A DNA stretch of 64,000 nt from Planctomycetales bacterium ZRK34 (lineage in GTDB: Bacteria > Planctomycetota > Phycisphaerae > Phycisphaerales > Zrk34), in assembly GCA_014873095.1 (NCBI GenBank), contig CP050848.1, forward strand, positions 1,674,001-1,738,000, written 5' to 3'. The notes under the pieces are model-generated. The model was not told where the DNA came from and did not search any database. It saw only the letters and a program-made list of their open reading frames with translations. The position numbers were made by a program, and so were the translations under genes. Shown here piece by piece: positions 34,200 to 43,059 of the stretch (positions are counted from its first letter, which is position 1; the number at the start of each line of letters is the position of its first letter).

Positions 34200-34795
34200 G
34201 CGTTTCCTACAAAGACGAATACACTCCCGAGCAGAAACAGCGTTTGCTGGGCATCGCGCGCCAGGCGTTGACGGATCATCTGTCCAACCGCCAGCCGACC
34301 AATCCGACGATCGATCCGCAGCAGGACAAATACCTGATCGTGCCGCGCGGCGTGTTTGTCACGCTCCGTGACCGCGACGGACGACTGCGCGGGTGCATCG
34401 GCACCTTCGAGCAGACTGAACCGCTGTACCGGACCGTCGTGCGCATGTCGGTCGCCGTCACGCACGATCCGCGCTTCGTGTATACCCAACCGGTCGTGCT
34501 GGCCGAGTTGAATGATCTGCGCATCGGGCTGTCGATTCTGACGCCGATGCGTCGCGTGACCGACCCGACGACGATGCAGATCGGTGTCGACGGCCTGTGC
34601 ATCCGCGATCCGAATCCGAACACGCACAACGGCGTGTTCCTGCCCGAAGTGGCCGAGGAAAACCGCTGGACCGTCGAGCAGACGCTGAACAACTGCTGCT
34701 CGCAAAAGATGAACCTGCCCGAAGACGCCTGGCGGACGCGCGACGATCTTGAGTTCTACTTCTTCGGATCGCACAAGATCGCCGAGCCGGATTGA
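34196..34795 (+). CDS. AMMECR1-domain protein
   Basis: A 199-residue cytoplasmic protein that is one AMMECR1 domain, with the invariant motif LRGCIG at about residues 64-69 (in GRLRGCIGTFE) and typical flanks (PRGVFVTLRDRDG, HDPRFVYTQ). The function of this family is not established. It is sometimes found with a radical-SAM and a Memo protein (AmmeMemoRadiSam), which are not here. The ATG overlaps the nadC stop. Confidence 0.9.
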   Translation: MSVSYKDEYTPEQKQRLLGIARQALTDHLSNRQPTNPTIDPQQDKYLIVPRGVFVTLRDRDGRLRGCIGTFEQTEPLYRTVVRMSVAVTHDPRFVYTQPVVLAELNDLRIGLSILTPMRRVTDPTTMQIGVDGLCIRDPNPNTHNGVFLPEVAEENRWTVEQTLNNCCSQKMNLPEDAWRTRDDLEFYFFGSHKIAEPD

Positions 34796-34840
34796 TTCGG
34801 CTCCGCATTTCACTTCGCCAGTGCCACCCATTAAACGACA

Positions 34841-34876
34841 ACAGGCGGGCCGCCGAGCGACCCGCCTGTTTGATTG
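34841..34876. terminator. Rho-independent terminator between convergent genes
   Basis: ACAGGCGGG and CCCGCCTGT arms (34841-34869) with an 11-base loop are followed by TTTGATT. It lies between the AMMECR1 gene and the convergent LamG gene, and may serve both. Confidence 0.75.
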
Positions 34877-34894
34877 GTGTCAATGTGAAACGGA

Positions 34895-37198
34895 TCAACC
34901 GCGACGGCGGCGGAGCACCATCAGCGAGCTGAGCCCCAGCACCATGAAGCTGGCCGGCTCGGGAACCGGCACGCCGGTGATGGCGCTGAAGTTGGCTCGA
35001 ATGTCCTGGGTGCTGAGCACCTCGCCATAAAGACGGAGAATGGCCATCTGACCGAAGTACTGGCCGTAACCAGTCCCCGCGGCGCCGAGCCCGTTTTCGA
35101 AGTTGCCGATCGCGGCCGCGTCGCCGCCGTCCCAGTCCGGGCCGTTGAACACGCTCGTGTCCCGCTCGAGGCCGTCAACAAACAGCCGCAGAACATCGTT
35201 GGTCAGATCGAACACGGCCGACACCTGAATGAAGTCAGTGAAGTCGATGCCGTTGTCGTCTACGTCGAGGTCGAAGGTCAGCAGGCGCGACTCGCTCTGA
35301 TACTTGACCGCGACTTCGAGCAGGTCGCCATTGAGACGGATGGAGGTGCCGGTGGTGGTTCCGCCGGTTTCGAAGAGAACTTCCTTGCCGGTCAGATCGT
35401 CGGGTTTGAACCAGAGTTCGATGGTGGCATCGTCATTGGTCGGGTCGCCCAGAACCAGGTCGCTCCAACTGTCATTGCCGCCGATGGCGGGGTAGACGCC
35501 CTTGGAACCGGTGGTGAACTCGAAGGCGGCGGTGATGCCGGCGTAGCTGCTGACGCCGGTCTGGCGAGTGGCGCCGGTCATGTTCCAATCCAGCGCGGTG
35601 GGGTCACCGGCCTGGTTGATCTGGGTGGTGGTTTCGACCCAGGTGCTGTTGCCGGAGTCGTAACCGGCGTTGTAGTTGACGATCGCGCCGAAGGTGCTGC
35701 CCGCGGCGATGCCGATGTCGCCGCCGCCGGCCACGTAGGTTTCCTGCGCCGTGGCGCGGCTCGGGGCCGTGTTGTAGAGAGCCAACTCGTCGATTGAGCC
35801 GGTGAAGTAATCCGTACCGGTCGAAGAGTCTCCGTCGTGGTACTGGGTGTCGGCGCTGAGTCCGCCGATGCCGATGGTGCCGGTGTGTGCCGGCATCGGG
35901 TTGATGCCGGAGGTGTCACGGCCGATCAGCACGCCATTCACCCAGCCCTGCAGTTCGCCGCTTGTCGCATCCCAACTCATCTGAACGAAGTAGTCCTGCC
36001 CGCCGGTGACGGCCGTGCTCAGATACTGGTTGCTGCTGTCGATCCAGCCGCCCATGTAGAGCTGGCCGTCACTGAGGTAGACGTTCAGGCCGTTGGTCTG
36101 GCCGCCCTGTTCGTACAGCACGGCATGGTCGCCGCTGCCGGGAACGCTGTCGGCATTAAACCACAGTTGAATGCCTTTCTGGTTGTAACTACCGCCGGTG
36201 TTCAGGTCGTCGCTATTGGGGACTTCGATGTAACTGGTTCCATCGAAGTGAACGGAGCCGGTGTCGGTGTTCGACGCCAGGGCCGCTGCGCCGTGGGTCA
36301 CGCCGGCGCCCACGTCGGTTCCACCGACACCCAAGGCTGTGCCGTAGCTGACGACGCCTTCGGAACCGGCCTGCTCACCGAAGCGGTAGTAGGCCACCGG
36401 TGAGTCGGCGAGCACGCCGGCCGCATAAGCATCCGGGGCCGCGGTGCTGTGCTCGCTGTAGGCGTTGGCGACTTCGTAGCCGGTGATGTTGCCGTTGTAC
36501 AAACGCGCCTGGGCGACCTGCCCGTTGAACACGCCGTAGGAGCCGCTGCTGTCGAGAGCGCCGAGGTCGTTGCCGATCCGTCCGAGGCCGGCGGCGTCGG
36601 TGCCCTGCGACCAGTTCTGCGTTCCGGCCTTGACGTTCCGCGCGATGCCGTTGACATAAACGACCGTCTGGCCGGACCCGCCGTCGACCGCGCTGACGAC
36701 CTGCATCACATCGGAGATGTCGCCGGAGGTCAGACCGACGGTGACATCGGTGTTGTTGAAGTTGTTGCGCGTGTAGAAGGTGAGATTGGACCCCGACAGC
36801 AGCAGCGCCGTGCCGTGCGTGGCTCCGCCGGACTCGAAGATGACTTCATCGCCGGTCAGGTCGGTGGGCTTGATCCAGAATTCGAAAGCGGCCGACGCAC
36901 CGCTGATGTCACTGCTGCCGAAGCTGCTGGCGGTCGCGCCGTTGATGCCCGAGCCGAATTCGTAAGCCTGGGTGAAGTCGGTCGCGCTGGATGAAATGGC
37001 CGTGGGGCTGTAGCTGCCGGACGGCTGGAAGGCCCACGTGCGCACCACGGTGGCGGACAACTCATTTTCCCATGAGCCGTTGCCGGCCGTGTCCAAGCCC
37101 GCGTTGTAGTCGTATTCCAAGCTCGCCGCCTGGGTCGTTGCCGCCATGCCGCCGATCAGCAGCCCGATTGCAAGCAGTCTCACCGCCTCGCGTCTCAT
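34895..37198 (-). CDS. Triple-LamG PEP-CTERM surface protein
   Basis: A 767-residue exported protein: signal peptide to about residue 24 (TTQAAS), three LamG/concanavalin-like domains (about 27-245, 260-490, 500-740) and a C-terminal PEP-CTERM tag (VPEPASFMVLGLSSLMVLRRRR). The first and third units share openings of the type YNAG.D..GNG.W, pointing to an internal duplication; the middle unit starts DSPVAYYRFGE. It is probably anchored at the surface after exosortase processing. The ATG at 37198 follows GGAGTAA-like sequence. It is divergent from rsmG with an AT-rich promoter region between. Confidence 0.88.
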   Translation of the reverse strand: MRREAVRLLAIGLLIGGMAATTQAASLEYDYNAGLDTAGNGSWENELSATVVRTWAFQPSGSYSPTAISSSATDFTQAYEFGSGINGATASSFGSSDISGASAAFEFWIKPTDLTGDEVIFESGGATHGTALLLSGSNLTFYTRNNFNNTDVTVGLTSGDISDVMQVVSAVDGGSGQTVVYVNGIARNVKAGTQNWSQGTDAAGLGRIGNDLGALDSSGSYGVFNGQVAQARLYNGNITGYEVANAYSEHSTAAPDAYAAGVLADSPVAYYRFGEQAGSEGVVSYGTALGVGGTDVGAGVTHGAAALASNTDTGSVHFDGTSYIEVPNSDDLNTGGSYNQKGIQLWFNADSVPGSGDHAVLYEQGGQTNGLNVYLSDGQLYMGGWIDSSNQYLSTAVTGGQDYFVQMSWDATSGELQGWVNGVLIGRDTSGINPMPAHTGTIGIGGLSADTQYHDGDSSTGTDYFTGSIDELALYNTAPSRATAQETYVAGGGDIGIAAGSTFGAIVNYNAGYDSGNSTWVETTTQINQAGDPTALDWNMTGATRQTGVSSYAGITAAFEFTTGSKGVYPAIGGNDSWSDLVLGDPTNDDATIELWFKPDDLTGKEVLFETGGTTTGTSIRLNGDLLEVAVKYQSESRLLTFDLDVDDNGIDFTDFIQVSAVFDLTNDVLRLFVDGLERDTSVFNGPDWDGGDAAAIGNFENGLGAAGTGYGQYFGQMAILRLYGEVLSTQDIRANFSAITGVPVPEPASFMVLGLSSLMVLRRRRG

Positions 37199-37431
37199 CT
37201 GATTTACTCCTGTTAGTCCAACGGGATGTGCCTCATCCCTTCGAGTCTTAAATGCGTCTGTTTCTCCATCTTTATTCTACATCAACATCGGTTTTGTCAC
37301 AAAAAAATTATGACTCGCGACTGTTTTCGTAAACTTCTGCAAAACATGTCGATACAGGCCTTGGGGAAAACCCCCTGATCTGATATCCTTCACAGGGAGA
37401 CTTTGATCATTCGGCCGGAACCCCCTTCACG
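37199..37431. promoter_or_regulatory. AT-rich divergent intergenic region
   Basis: This 233-base gap between divergent starts holds an AT-rich core (about 37260-37320) with an A-tract and ACAAAAAAATTATGA. It must contain the promoters of the LamG gene and of rsmG, but no clear consensus pair can be chosen. Confidence 0.4.
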
Positions 37432-38154
37432 ATGCAATCCGAAGCCCTCACGCCCCCGCCGCAGTTTCTGACCGATGCGAACACGATCGGCTTCGAACTC
37501 ACCGAAACCGAGCTGCATCGCCTCGGTCGCTACCTCCACCTGCTGCTGGAAACCAACAAGCAGTTCAACCTCACCGCCATCCGCGAGCCCGACCTCGCCT
37601 GGCGGCGTCACATCCTTGAATCCATCGCGGTCGTGCCCGCCATCGGCGAGGCCCGCAGCCTCATCGACGTCGGCGCCGGGGCCGGCCTGCCGGGGCTGCC
37701 CATCGCCATCCTCTGCCCCCAGCTCAAGGTCACGCTGCTCGAAGCCACCGGCAAAAAGGCCCGCTTCATCGGGAGCGTCTGCGGCGACCTCGGCCTCAAA
37801 AATGTGAAAATCGTCACCGACCGCGCCGAAACCGTCGCCCATCAACACGAGCATCGCGAACGCTACGACCTGGCCACCGCCCGCGCCGTCGGCCCGATGA
37901 ATGTCCTGCTGGAATTAACCCTGCCGCTGATCACCCCCGGCGGCCGCCTGCTCGCCATGAAAGGTCAGGCCGCCGAGCAGGAGCTGCGCGACGCCGGCGA
38001 CGCCCTCATGCTCCTCGGCGCCGGTGAGGTGCAAGTGTTCGAACTGCTCCCGGGCCTCGACGACGAAGCCAACCTCATCGAAGTCGTCAAGGAGTCCGCC
38101 ACCCCCAACCAATACCCCCGCCGCCCCGGCATCCCCAAACAGGACCCGCTGTAA
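37432..38154 (+). CDS. rsmG: 16S rRNA (guanine-527-N7)-methyltransferase
   Basis: A 240-residue SAM enzyme (GidB) that modifies G527 in helix 18 of 16S rRNA. Landmarks: LLETNKQFNLTAIREPDLAWRRHILES, the SAM loop IDVGAGAGLPGLPIAI, VTLLEATGKKARFI and TARAVGPMNVLLELTLPLITPGGRLLAMKG. Length is normal with a Pro/Asn-rich tail. Mutants in other bacteria show altered aminoglycoside response (family knowledge). Upstream lies a divergent LamG gene; downstream a repeat-containing gap. Confidence 0.95.
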   Translation: MQSEALTPPPQFLTDANTIGFELTETELHRLGRYLHLLLETNKQFNLTAIREPDLAWRRHILESIAVVPAIGEARSLIDVGAGAGLPGLPIAILCPQLKVTLLEATGKKARFIGSVCGDLGLKNVKIVTDRAETVAHQHEHRERYDLATARAVGPMNVLLELTLPLITPGGRLLAMKGQAAEQELRDAGDALMLLGAGEVQVFELLPGLDDEANLIEVVKESATPNQYPRRPGIPKQDPL

Positions 38155-38213
38155 GCAGGGATCAGGGATCAGGAGACAGGTGACAGGAGACAGTTCAGAC
38201 ACCTGCCCCCCAC

Positions 38214-38260
38214 GCCGACGCTGAGGATGACGACGCAGTCGGCAGCCGAAGCGTCTGGTA
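38214..38260. repeat. GACGCT/AGCGTC dispersed hairpin element, copy 3
   Basis: CACGCCGACGCTGAG and CGAAGCGTCTGGT are here separated by a longer spacer (with GACGACGCAGTCGGC) than in the other copies. Short tandem words CAGGGAT and CAGGAGA precede it. Confidence 0.65.
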
Positions 38261-38296
38261 CTCACCACGATCTGATCCTCACGTTACAATCGCCCC

Positions 38297-39142
38297 ATGC
38301 AACTGACGCTGACTGATGATCGCGTGTTGAAACTCGATCGGCCGCGGCTGTTGGGCATACTCAACCTCACGCCCGACAGCTTTTCCGATGGCGGGATGTA
38401 TCCCTCGGCCCAGTCGGCGGTGCTGCATGCGCATCAGATGATCGACGATGGGGCCGACGCGATCGACCTCGGAGCCGAGTCGACGCGCCCCGGCGCAGCC
38501 CGCATCGAGGCCGATGAACAACTCGCCCGGCTGTTGCCCGTGATCGAACAACTCGCCGATCAGACCCGCGTGCCGATCAGTATCGACACGACGCGCGTCA
38601 AGGTCGCTGAAGCGGCGCTCGATGCCGGCGGGTCGATCATCAACGATGTCTCAGCCGGTCGCGATGACAAGGACGACATGCTGCGCCTAATCGCCGAGCG
38701 CGGCTGCCCGATCATCCTCATGCACATGCTCGGCGAGCCGGCCACGATGCAGAATGACCCGCGCTACGACAACGTCGTCGCCGATGTGTTGAACTTTCTG
38801 CTGAGCCGCGCCGAGGCGGCGCAACAGGCGGGCGTGAAGCGTCAGCAGATCGTGATCGACCCCGGCATCGGGTTCGGCAAGACGCTCGATCACAACCTCG
38901 CACTGCTCGCCGGGCTCGATGAGTTTGTCGCTGCGGGTTATCCCGTGCTGCTGGGCACATCGCGCAAGGGGTTTCTCGGCACGATCACCGGCGCGCGCCA
39001 GCCGGCAGATCGCGCCGCCGCCACGGCCGCCACGACGGCGATCGGTGTCGCCGCCGGCGTGCAGATGTTCCGCGTGCATGATGTTGTGCCCAATCGACAG
39101 GCTGCGGATGTAACCTTCGCGATTGGTCGGCATCGCAGTTGA
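38297..39142 (+). CDS. folP: Dihydropteroate synthase
   Basis: A 281-residue folate enzyme that joins hydroxymethyl-dihydropterin pyrophosphate to p-aminobenzoate; it is the sulfonamide target. Signatures: ILNLTPDSFSDGG, IDLGAESTRPGAARI, VPISIDTTRVKVAEAAL, IINDVSAG, VIDPGIGFGKTLDHNLALL, and LLGTSRKGFLG. It is complete and unfused. folE, the first pathway enzyme, is at 16.3 kb. It precedes trxA by about 70 bases on the same strand. Confidence 0.96.
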   Translation: MQLTLTDDRVLKLDRPRLLGILNLTPDSFSDGGMYPSAQSAVLHAHQMIDDGADAIDLGAESTRPGAARIEADEQLARLLPVIEQLADQTRVPISIDTTRVKVAEAALDAGGSIINDVSAGRDDKDDMLRLIAERGCPIILMHMLGEPATMQNDPRYDNVVADVLNFLLSRAEAAQQAGVKRQQIVIDPGIGFGKTLDHNLALLAGLDEFVAAGYPVLLGTSRKGFLGTITGARQPADRAAATAATTAIGVAAGVQMFRVHDVVPNRQAADVTFAIGRHRS

Positions 39143-39213
39143 GCGATCAATACCGTGCGTGTTGATCGTCCCCGGACCCGCCATTAGAATGGGTCGCATT
39201 CAAGGAGCTAACC

Positions 39214-39546
39214 ATGGCAAGCAACGCCGTTGTCGAATTCACCGACGCCAATTTCGAATCCGAAGTCCTCTCCGCCGACAAGCCGGTCGTGGTCGATTTC
39301 TGGGCTGAATGGTGCATGCCCTGCCGCATGCTCGCCCCGGTCATCGACGAGCTGGCCGCCGAGTACGAAGGCAAAGCCAAGATCGGCAAGATCGACACCG
39401 ACGCCAACCGTGAAGTCACGATGAAGTACCAGATCAACGCGATCCCCACGGTCATCGTCTTCAAGGACGGCGAGGTCGCCAAGAAGTTCGTCGGCATGAC
39501 CAACAAGGCCGACCTGTCGGCCGCGATCAACGACGCCGCCGGCTGA
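39214..39546 (+). CDS. trxA: Thioredoxin
   Basis: A 110-residue cytoplasmic thioredoxin. The active site reads WCMPC, so the usual Gly of WCGPC is Met, a change that may alter the redox potential. The cis-Pro motif IPTVIVFKDG and the C-terminal Gly-Met are typical. AAGGAG precedes the ATG. It carries disulfide reduction for ribonucleotide reductase and other targets. A clear terminator follows; it is likely transcribed with folP or alone. Confidence 0.95.
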   Translation: MASNAVVEFTDANFESEVLSADKPVVVDFWAEWCMPCRMLAPVIDELAAEYEGKAKIGKIDTDANREVTMKYQINAIPTVIVFKDGEVAKKFVGMTNKADLSAAINDAAG

Positions 39547-39572
39547 AGCTGATCGGACCAACTGAATACCCC

Positions 39573-39598
39573 ACCGCGGCCATGCGCCGCGGTTTTTT
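39573..39598 (+). terminator. Rho-independent terminator after trxA
   Basis: ACCGCGGC and GCCGCGGT arms with a five-base loop are followed by six Ts. The convergent gene's stop is at its edge. Confidence 0.85.
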
Positions 39599-40995
39599 CA
39601 TGGGGCGCTGTCCGCGGTAAAGCGGATCGTCAGCGTCTGCCCGGCGGTCATCTCGGGCTGCTTGAGCACCATCACAAAGTCGTCGGCGATCAGCGGGTCC
39701 AGCCCGGCGTCTTCGATGATGTTGATGTTCGTCAGTCGCTGCGGCAGCATCATCGCCAGCGGTTGATTTGGCTGGGCGTCAGCGGTGGCGGTGATCGTCA
39801 GTGTGTAGCCCCGGCCGTCGCGGGTCAGGCCGGTGGTGATCGGCAGATCGCGCGGGGCGAGTCGCGCCTCGTAGGCCGGATCGCCGTACAGCGCGACGGT
39901 GTCGCGATCCCACAGCAGGCCGACGTTTTCCTTTGCGGGGCCGTCGAGTTGCGTGTAGTTCAGATCACGAGCGATCTGCGCGATCAGGCGTGGATTCTTC
40001 TTCAGGTCGTAACTGCGAATGTTGTAGTCGCGCGAGTCGGGGAATACGTCGAGCAGGCGGTGCGTGATCGCCTGGTTGTTGAAGAAGAACGCTTCGGTCA
40101 GCGTGTATCGCGACGGCAGGTCGAAGAAATAATCACGCGTGCCCCAGCCCATGCGGCCGAACCACGTGAGCACGGTGTAGCCGATCATCTGACGGACCCC
40201 GCCGGACTCGGACATGAACGCCAGCGCCATCGCTTCGGGCCCGTCAACGTGACCCATCAGGCAGTTGCCGACCGGCAGATACACCTTGGGGTTCGGCGAG
40301 TGAATCGGCAGCCTGTTCCCGCTCGTATCGAGCCCGTAGAGTTGACCGTCAGCGCAGCGGAACTGACCGTTGCGATACGAGTAGCCGATCTGCCAGTCGC
40401 GTTCGGTGGCATGCCCCGAGGTGATGAACAGATCGGGTTTTTCATCGTTGAGTGTGTCGACGAGCGCGGCGGTTGAATCCCGCGGGCCGATCATTTTTGC
40501 AGGCTTTTCGCCGGGTTTTTTGACGTAATACTCACCGGCCGCGACCTCGGAGTACCACTTGCCCCGGTCGAACAGCGTTAAGTCGAAGCCCGTGCCGGCG
40601 GCGGCGGAGCGGATGATCAGCGGGCCCTGCGCCCTGGCGATGCGCAGCGCATCATCAGCGGAGTAGCCGGTGAGAATCGCCCAGCGCGTATCCGTGTAGG
40701 GATCATCATCGAGCCGGCGCGTCATGTGGTGAATGGACACGACAAAGTCGCGCCCTGCGGCGGTCGGCTCGGCCACGAAACAGGTGTAGCGCGGCATCAG
40801 CTTCGACAGCGCCGGCTGTGACTCGACGACGTCGCTGGACCATGTGATGACCTGCGCATCATGCTTTTTCACGAGGACGTCAACGACCCGGCGCCATGCG
40901 GGATCATTCTGCGTTGCATCGGAGACGACGACCGCATAGTCGGCTGCCCGGGCGAAGGGACACGACAACAACAGCACGATGAGAAAATGGCGCAT
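39598..40995 (-). CDS. Secreted caspase-fold-like (clan CD, C25-like) protein
   Basis: A 465-residue exported protein (signal peptide ending ARAAD at about residue 18). The central part, about 105-330, has the pattern of clan-CD peptidases: a strand ending in DLFITSGHAT with candidate catalytic His195, and a following strand VYLPVGNCLMGH with candidate Cys245, then a LTWFGRMGWGTRDYF stretch. This resembles gingipain-like C25 proteins. A C-terminal beta domain of 100 residues could be Ig-like. Activity is inferred from the His/Cys spacing and local context only. It stands alone, convergent with trxA. Confidence 0.6.
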   Translation of the reverse strand: MRHFLIVLLLSCPFARAADYAVVVSDATQNDPAWRRVVDVLVKKHDAQVITWSSDVVESQPALSKLMPRYTCFVAEPTAAGRDFVVSIHHMTRRLDDDPYTDTRWAILTGYSADDALRIARAQGPLIIRSAAAGTGFDLTLFDRGKWYSEVAAGEYYVKKPGEKPAKMIGPRDSTAALVDTLNDEKPDLFITSGHATERDWQIGYSYRNGQFRCADGQLYGLDTSGNRLPIHSPNPKVYLPVGNCLMGHVDGPEAMALAFMSESGGVRQMIGYTVLTWFGRMGWGTRDYFFDLPSRYTLTEAFFFNNQAITHRLLDVFPDSRDYNIRSYDLKKNPRLIAQIARDLNYTQLDGPAKENVGLLWDRDTVALYGDPAYEARLAPRDLPITTGLTRDGRGYTLTITATADAQPNQPLAMMLPQRLTNINIIEDAGLDPLIADDFVMVLKQPEMTAGQTLTIRFTADSAP

Positions 40996-41052
40996 GATTC
41001 AGTTCCGCGTTAGACCCCGACGCGTCGCTCCGCGCCGCATCGGGCTTGATTG

Positions 41053-41079
41053 ACCAGTTTAACCAATTAACCAGTCAAC
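41053..41079. repeat. TTAACCAGTTAACC-type simple repeat, copy 1
   Basis: Tandem TTAACCA/AACCAGT words lie between the caspase-like and glycogen synthase genes. Similar words occur at 56850-56873 and, inverted, 61666-61697, all in gaps. Confidence 0.5.
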
Positions 41080-41083
41080 CGAC

Positions 41084-42982
41084 TCATGTGAGGCGCTGAA
41101 GGGCCATGGCGTGGGCGCGGTCGTAGTAGCTGGCGAGATTGGACCAGTCGAAGTGCTCGGCGGAGCGGTCGACGCGGTTGCGCAGAGCGATGCGGTCGCG
41201 GCGCTCGAGCACGGTGAGGTTGTACATCTTCTCGGTCAATTCATTGACGGAGGTGTTGTAATCGGCGTAACGGCGATGGCAGACGTACAGACCGTTTTCA
41301 TCGTGGTCCGGCAGGTGGTCCAGCACGTAGGAGCCGAAGCCGGACACATCCGACGTAATCGACGGAATGCCCAGGGCCATGCATTCCAGCGGCGTGTAGC
41401 CCCACGGCTCGTAATAGCTGGGGAAGATGCCCGCGTGGCAGCCGCGCACAAACTGATCGTAATCCATCGACCACAGCGGATTGGTCGCGGAAATGAAGTC
41501 GGGGTGATACACGACCTTGACCGGGTCGGATCGATCGTTGAGCAGCCCGCAGGCGCGAATCTGGTTGAGCACCTCGTCGGTCGAATCGTCAACCAGGTCA
41601 TGGGTGACGACCGCGGGCCAGCGGCCCGTGCCCCATGCCTGACGCAGGCGGCGCAGGCGAAGCTGCCAGTACTCATCGACCAGGTCGTCGAACTTCGGCG
41701 TGCGCCCGGTGGCGACGGCGGTGAACAGACGATCGCCGATCTGATCTTTGATCGAGTCGCAGGTGTCGCGCAGTTCCTTCATCACGGCATGCTGCGACAG
41801 TTCGTCGGCGTTGATTCCGCGGAACGGGCGGCGCGTGACCATGAACGCCACGACGGTGCGGTCGATGCGATCGTGCTTCAGCCGCCAGTTCAGCCGCGAC
41901 AGGGCTTCGAGCGTCATGTCGAAACCCTTGTTGCGATACTCGAAGCGGCCGGACGTGAAGAAGTACAGCGTCTTGTCGAGGTCGAAGCTGTAGCTGGGGA
42001 AAAAGTGGCCCATGACAAACTGATGGATGCGTTGCTTGAACCGGTTGTGCAAGTTCTGAAACTGGTGCAGCGCGACGAAACGTTCGATGTTCAAACCATT
42101 GGGCGTGACCACGTCGACCTTGCGCCCGAGGATGTGCTCGCATTCATAGGCGGTCACATTCGACACGGTCGTCAGCACATGCGACCCATGCGCCGCGGCG
42201 CGTTCGATGTACACCTGCGGCTCGATGTTGAAGCGCTTGGCGTCCTTGGCCCAGTCGATGAAGGGGACATGGTCGTAGTACCACGGATCATTCGCCGCGA
42301 TGTAGCGCCCGAGCATGGTGGCGTGCGTGGTGAACACCGTCGTGATCGGCAGCACCCGCCGGCGGATTTCCGGCAGGGCCGACCCGCCCATCCACTCGTG
42401 AAAATGCGCGATGATCGGGCGCTTGTCCGCTTCGCGGTCCGCCAGGATCGAGAGAAACTGCTCGACCAGGTACCCGAAGGTGACCACGTCGTTGATCAGC
42501 GGGTTGTCGACGGGCGCGGGGATGCCGTGATGTTCCCACAGCCGGCGCTTGGCCGAATCCAGGTGCTGATACCCGGTGCCCAGGTCCAGCAGCACGGCGC
42601 GCGGCCGGCCGGTGACCAGCCAGTTGCCGAAGTGCGCGCCGATGCCCATCTCGCGCAGCTTTTTGACGGCCTGCCCGAACGGACCCGTCAGCGGCGCTTC
42701 TTCGAATTCCACACTGGCCGTGTGGTGCATGTACGGCCCGACGACGCAGAAACGCTTGCCCCACCGCTCGGTCATGCTCGGCAGCTTCGAGCGAATCACC
42801 GTGTAGATGCCGCCGACCTGGTTGACCGCTTCCCAGGCGATCTCCACCAGCAGCGGATCGCTCTTGCGCCCGCCGGCGGCGCGCGATCGACTACCCGCGG
42901 CGCGCGATGCGGCAATCACGACATCGCTCGCCGCCGATTTGCGCCTTGTGCCGCCCCCCGTTCTTCTAGTGCGCTTGGCCAC
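41084..42982 (-). CDS. Glycogen synthase, eukaryote-like GT3 family
   Basis: A 632-residue glycosyltransferase resembling fungal/animal glycogen synthase (GT3), not bacterial GlgA (GT5). Landmarks: VEIAWEAVNQVGGIYTVIRSK at residues about 46-66, HFHEWMGG, FTTHATMLGRYIA, TVSNVTAYECEHILGRKVDVVTPNGLN and, near the end, YYEPWGYTPLECMALGIPSITSDVSGFG. It would extend alpha-1,4-glucan from UDP-glucose. The first 40 residues are Arg/Lys/Ser-rich and may be a disordered nucleic-acid-like tail. Start is GTG 42982 with GGAGAG about eight bases before. GT3 enzymes are rare in bacteria. It is alone here; no branching enzyme is adjacent. Confidence 0.9.
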   Translation of the reverse strand: MAKRTRRTGGGTRRKSAASDVVIAASRAAGSRSRAAGGRKSDPLLVEIAWEAVNQVGGIYTVIRSKLPSMTERWGKRFCVVGPYMHHTASVEFEEAPLTGPFGQAVKKLREMGIGAHFGNWLVTGRPRAVLLDLGTGYQHLDSAKRRLWEHHGIPAPVDNPLINDVVTFGYLVEQFLSILADREADKRPIIAHFHEWMGGSALPEIRRRVLPITTVFTTHATMLGRYIAANDPWYYDHVPFIDWAKDAKRFNIEPQVYIERAAAHGSHVLTTVSNVTAYECEHILGRKVDVVTPNGLNIERFVALHQFQNLHNRFKQRIHQFVMGHFFPSYSFDLDKTLYFFTSGRFEYRNKGFDMTLEALSRLNWRLKHDRIDRTVVAFMVTRRPFRGINADELSQHAVMKELRDTCDSIKDQIGDRLFTAVATGRTPKFDDLVDEYWQLRLRRLRQAWGTGRWPAVVTHDLVDDSTDEVLNQIRACGLLNDRSDPVKVVYHPDFISATNPLWSMDYDQFVRGCHAGIFPSYYEPWGYTPLECMALGIPSITSDVSGFGSYVLDHLPDHDENGLYVCHRRYADYNTSVNELTEKMYNLTVLERRDRIALRNRVDRSAEHFDWSNLASYYDRAHAMALQRLT

Positions 42983-43059
42983 AGTAAGACTCTCCGGGAT
43001 AAATCAAACGATGTGCGCGCCATCATAACATGACGCCCCGACGATGACACCCGCCGACC

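Noticed and set aside
41111..43033. 640-codon open frame antisense to the glycogen synthase gene
   Set aside because: It mirrors the real gene; long antisense frames are expected at this GC content. The product is an Arg/Val/Gly/Asp-rich string with no domain.
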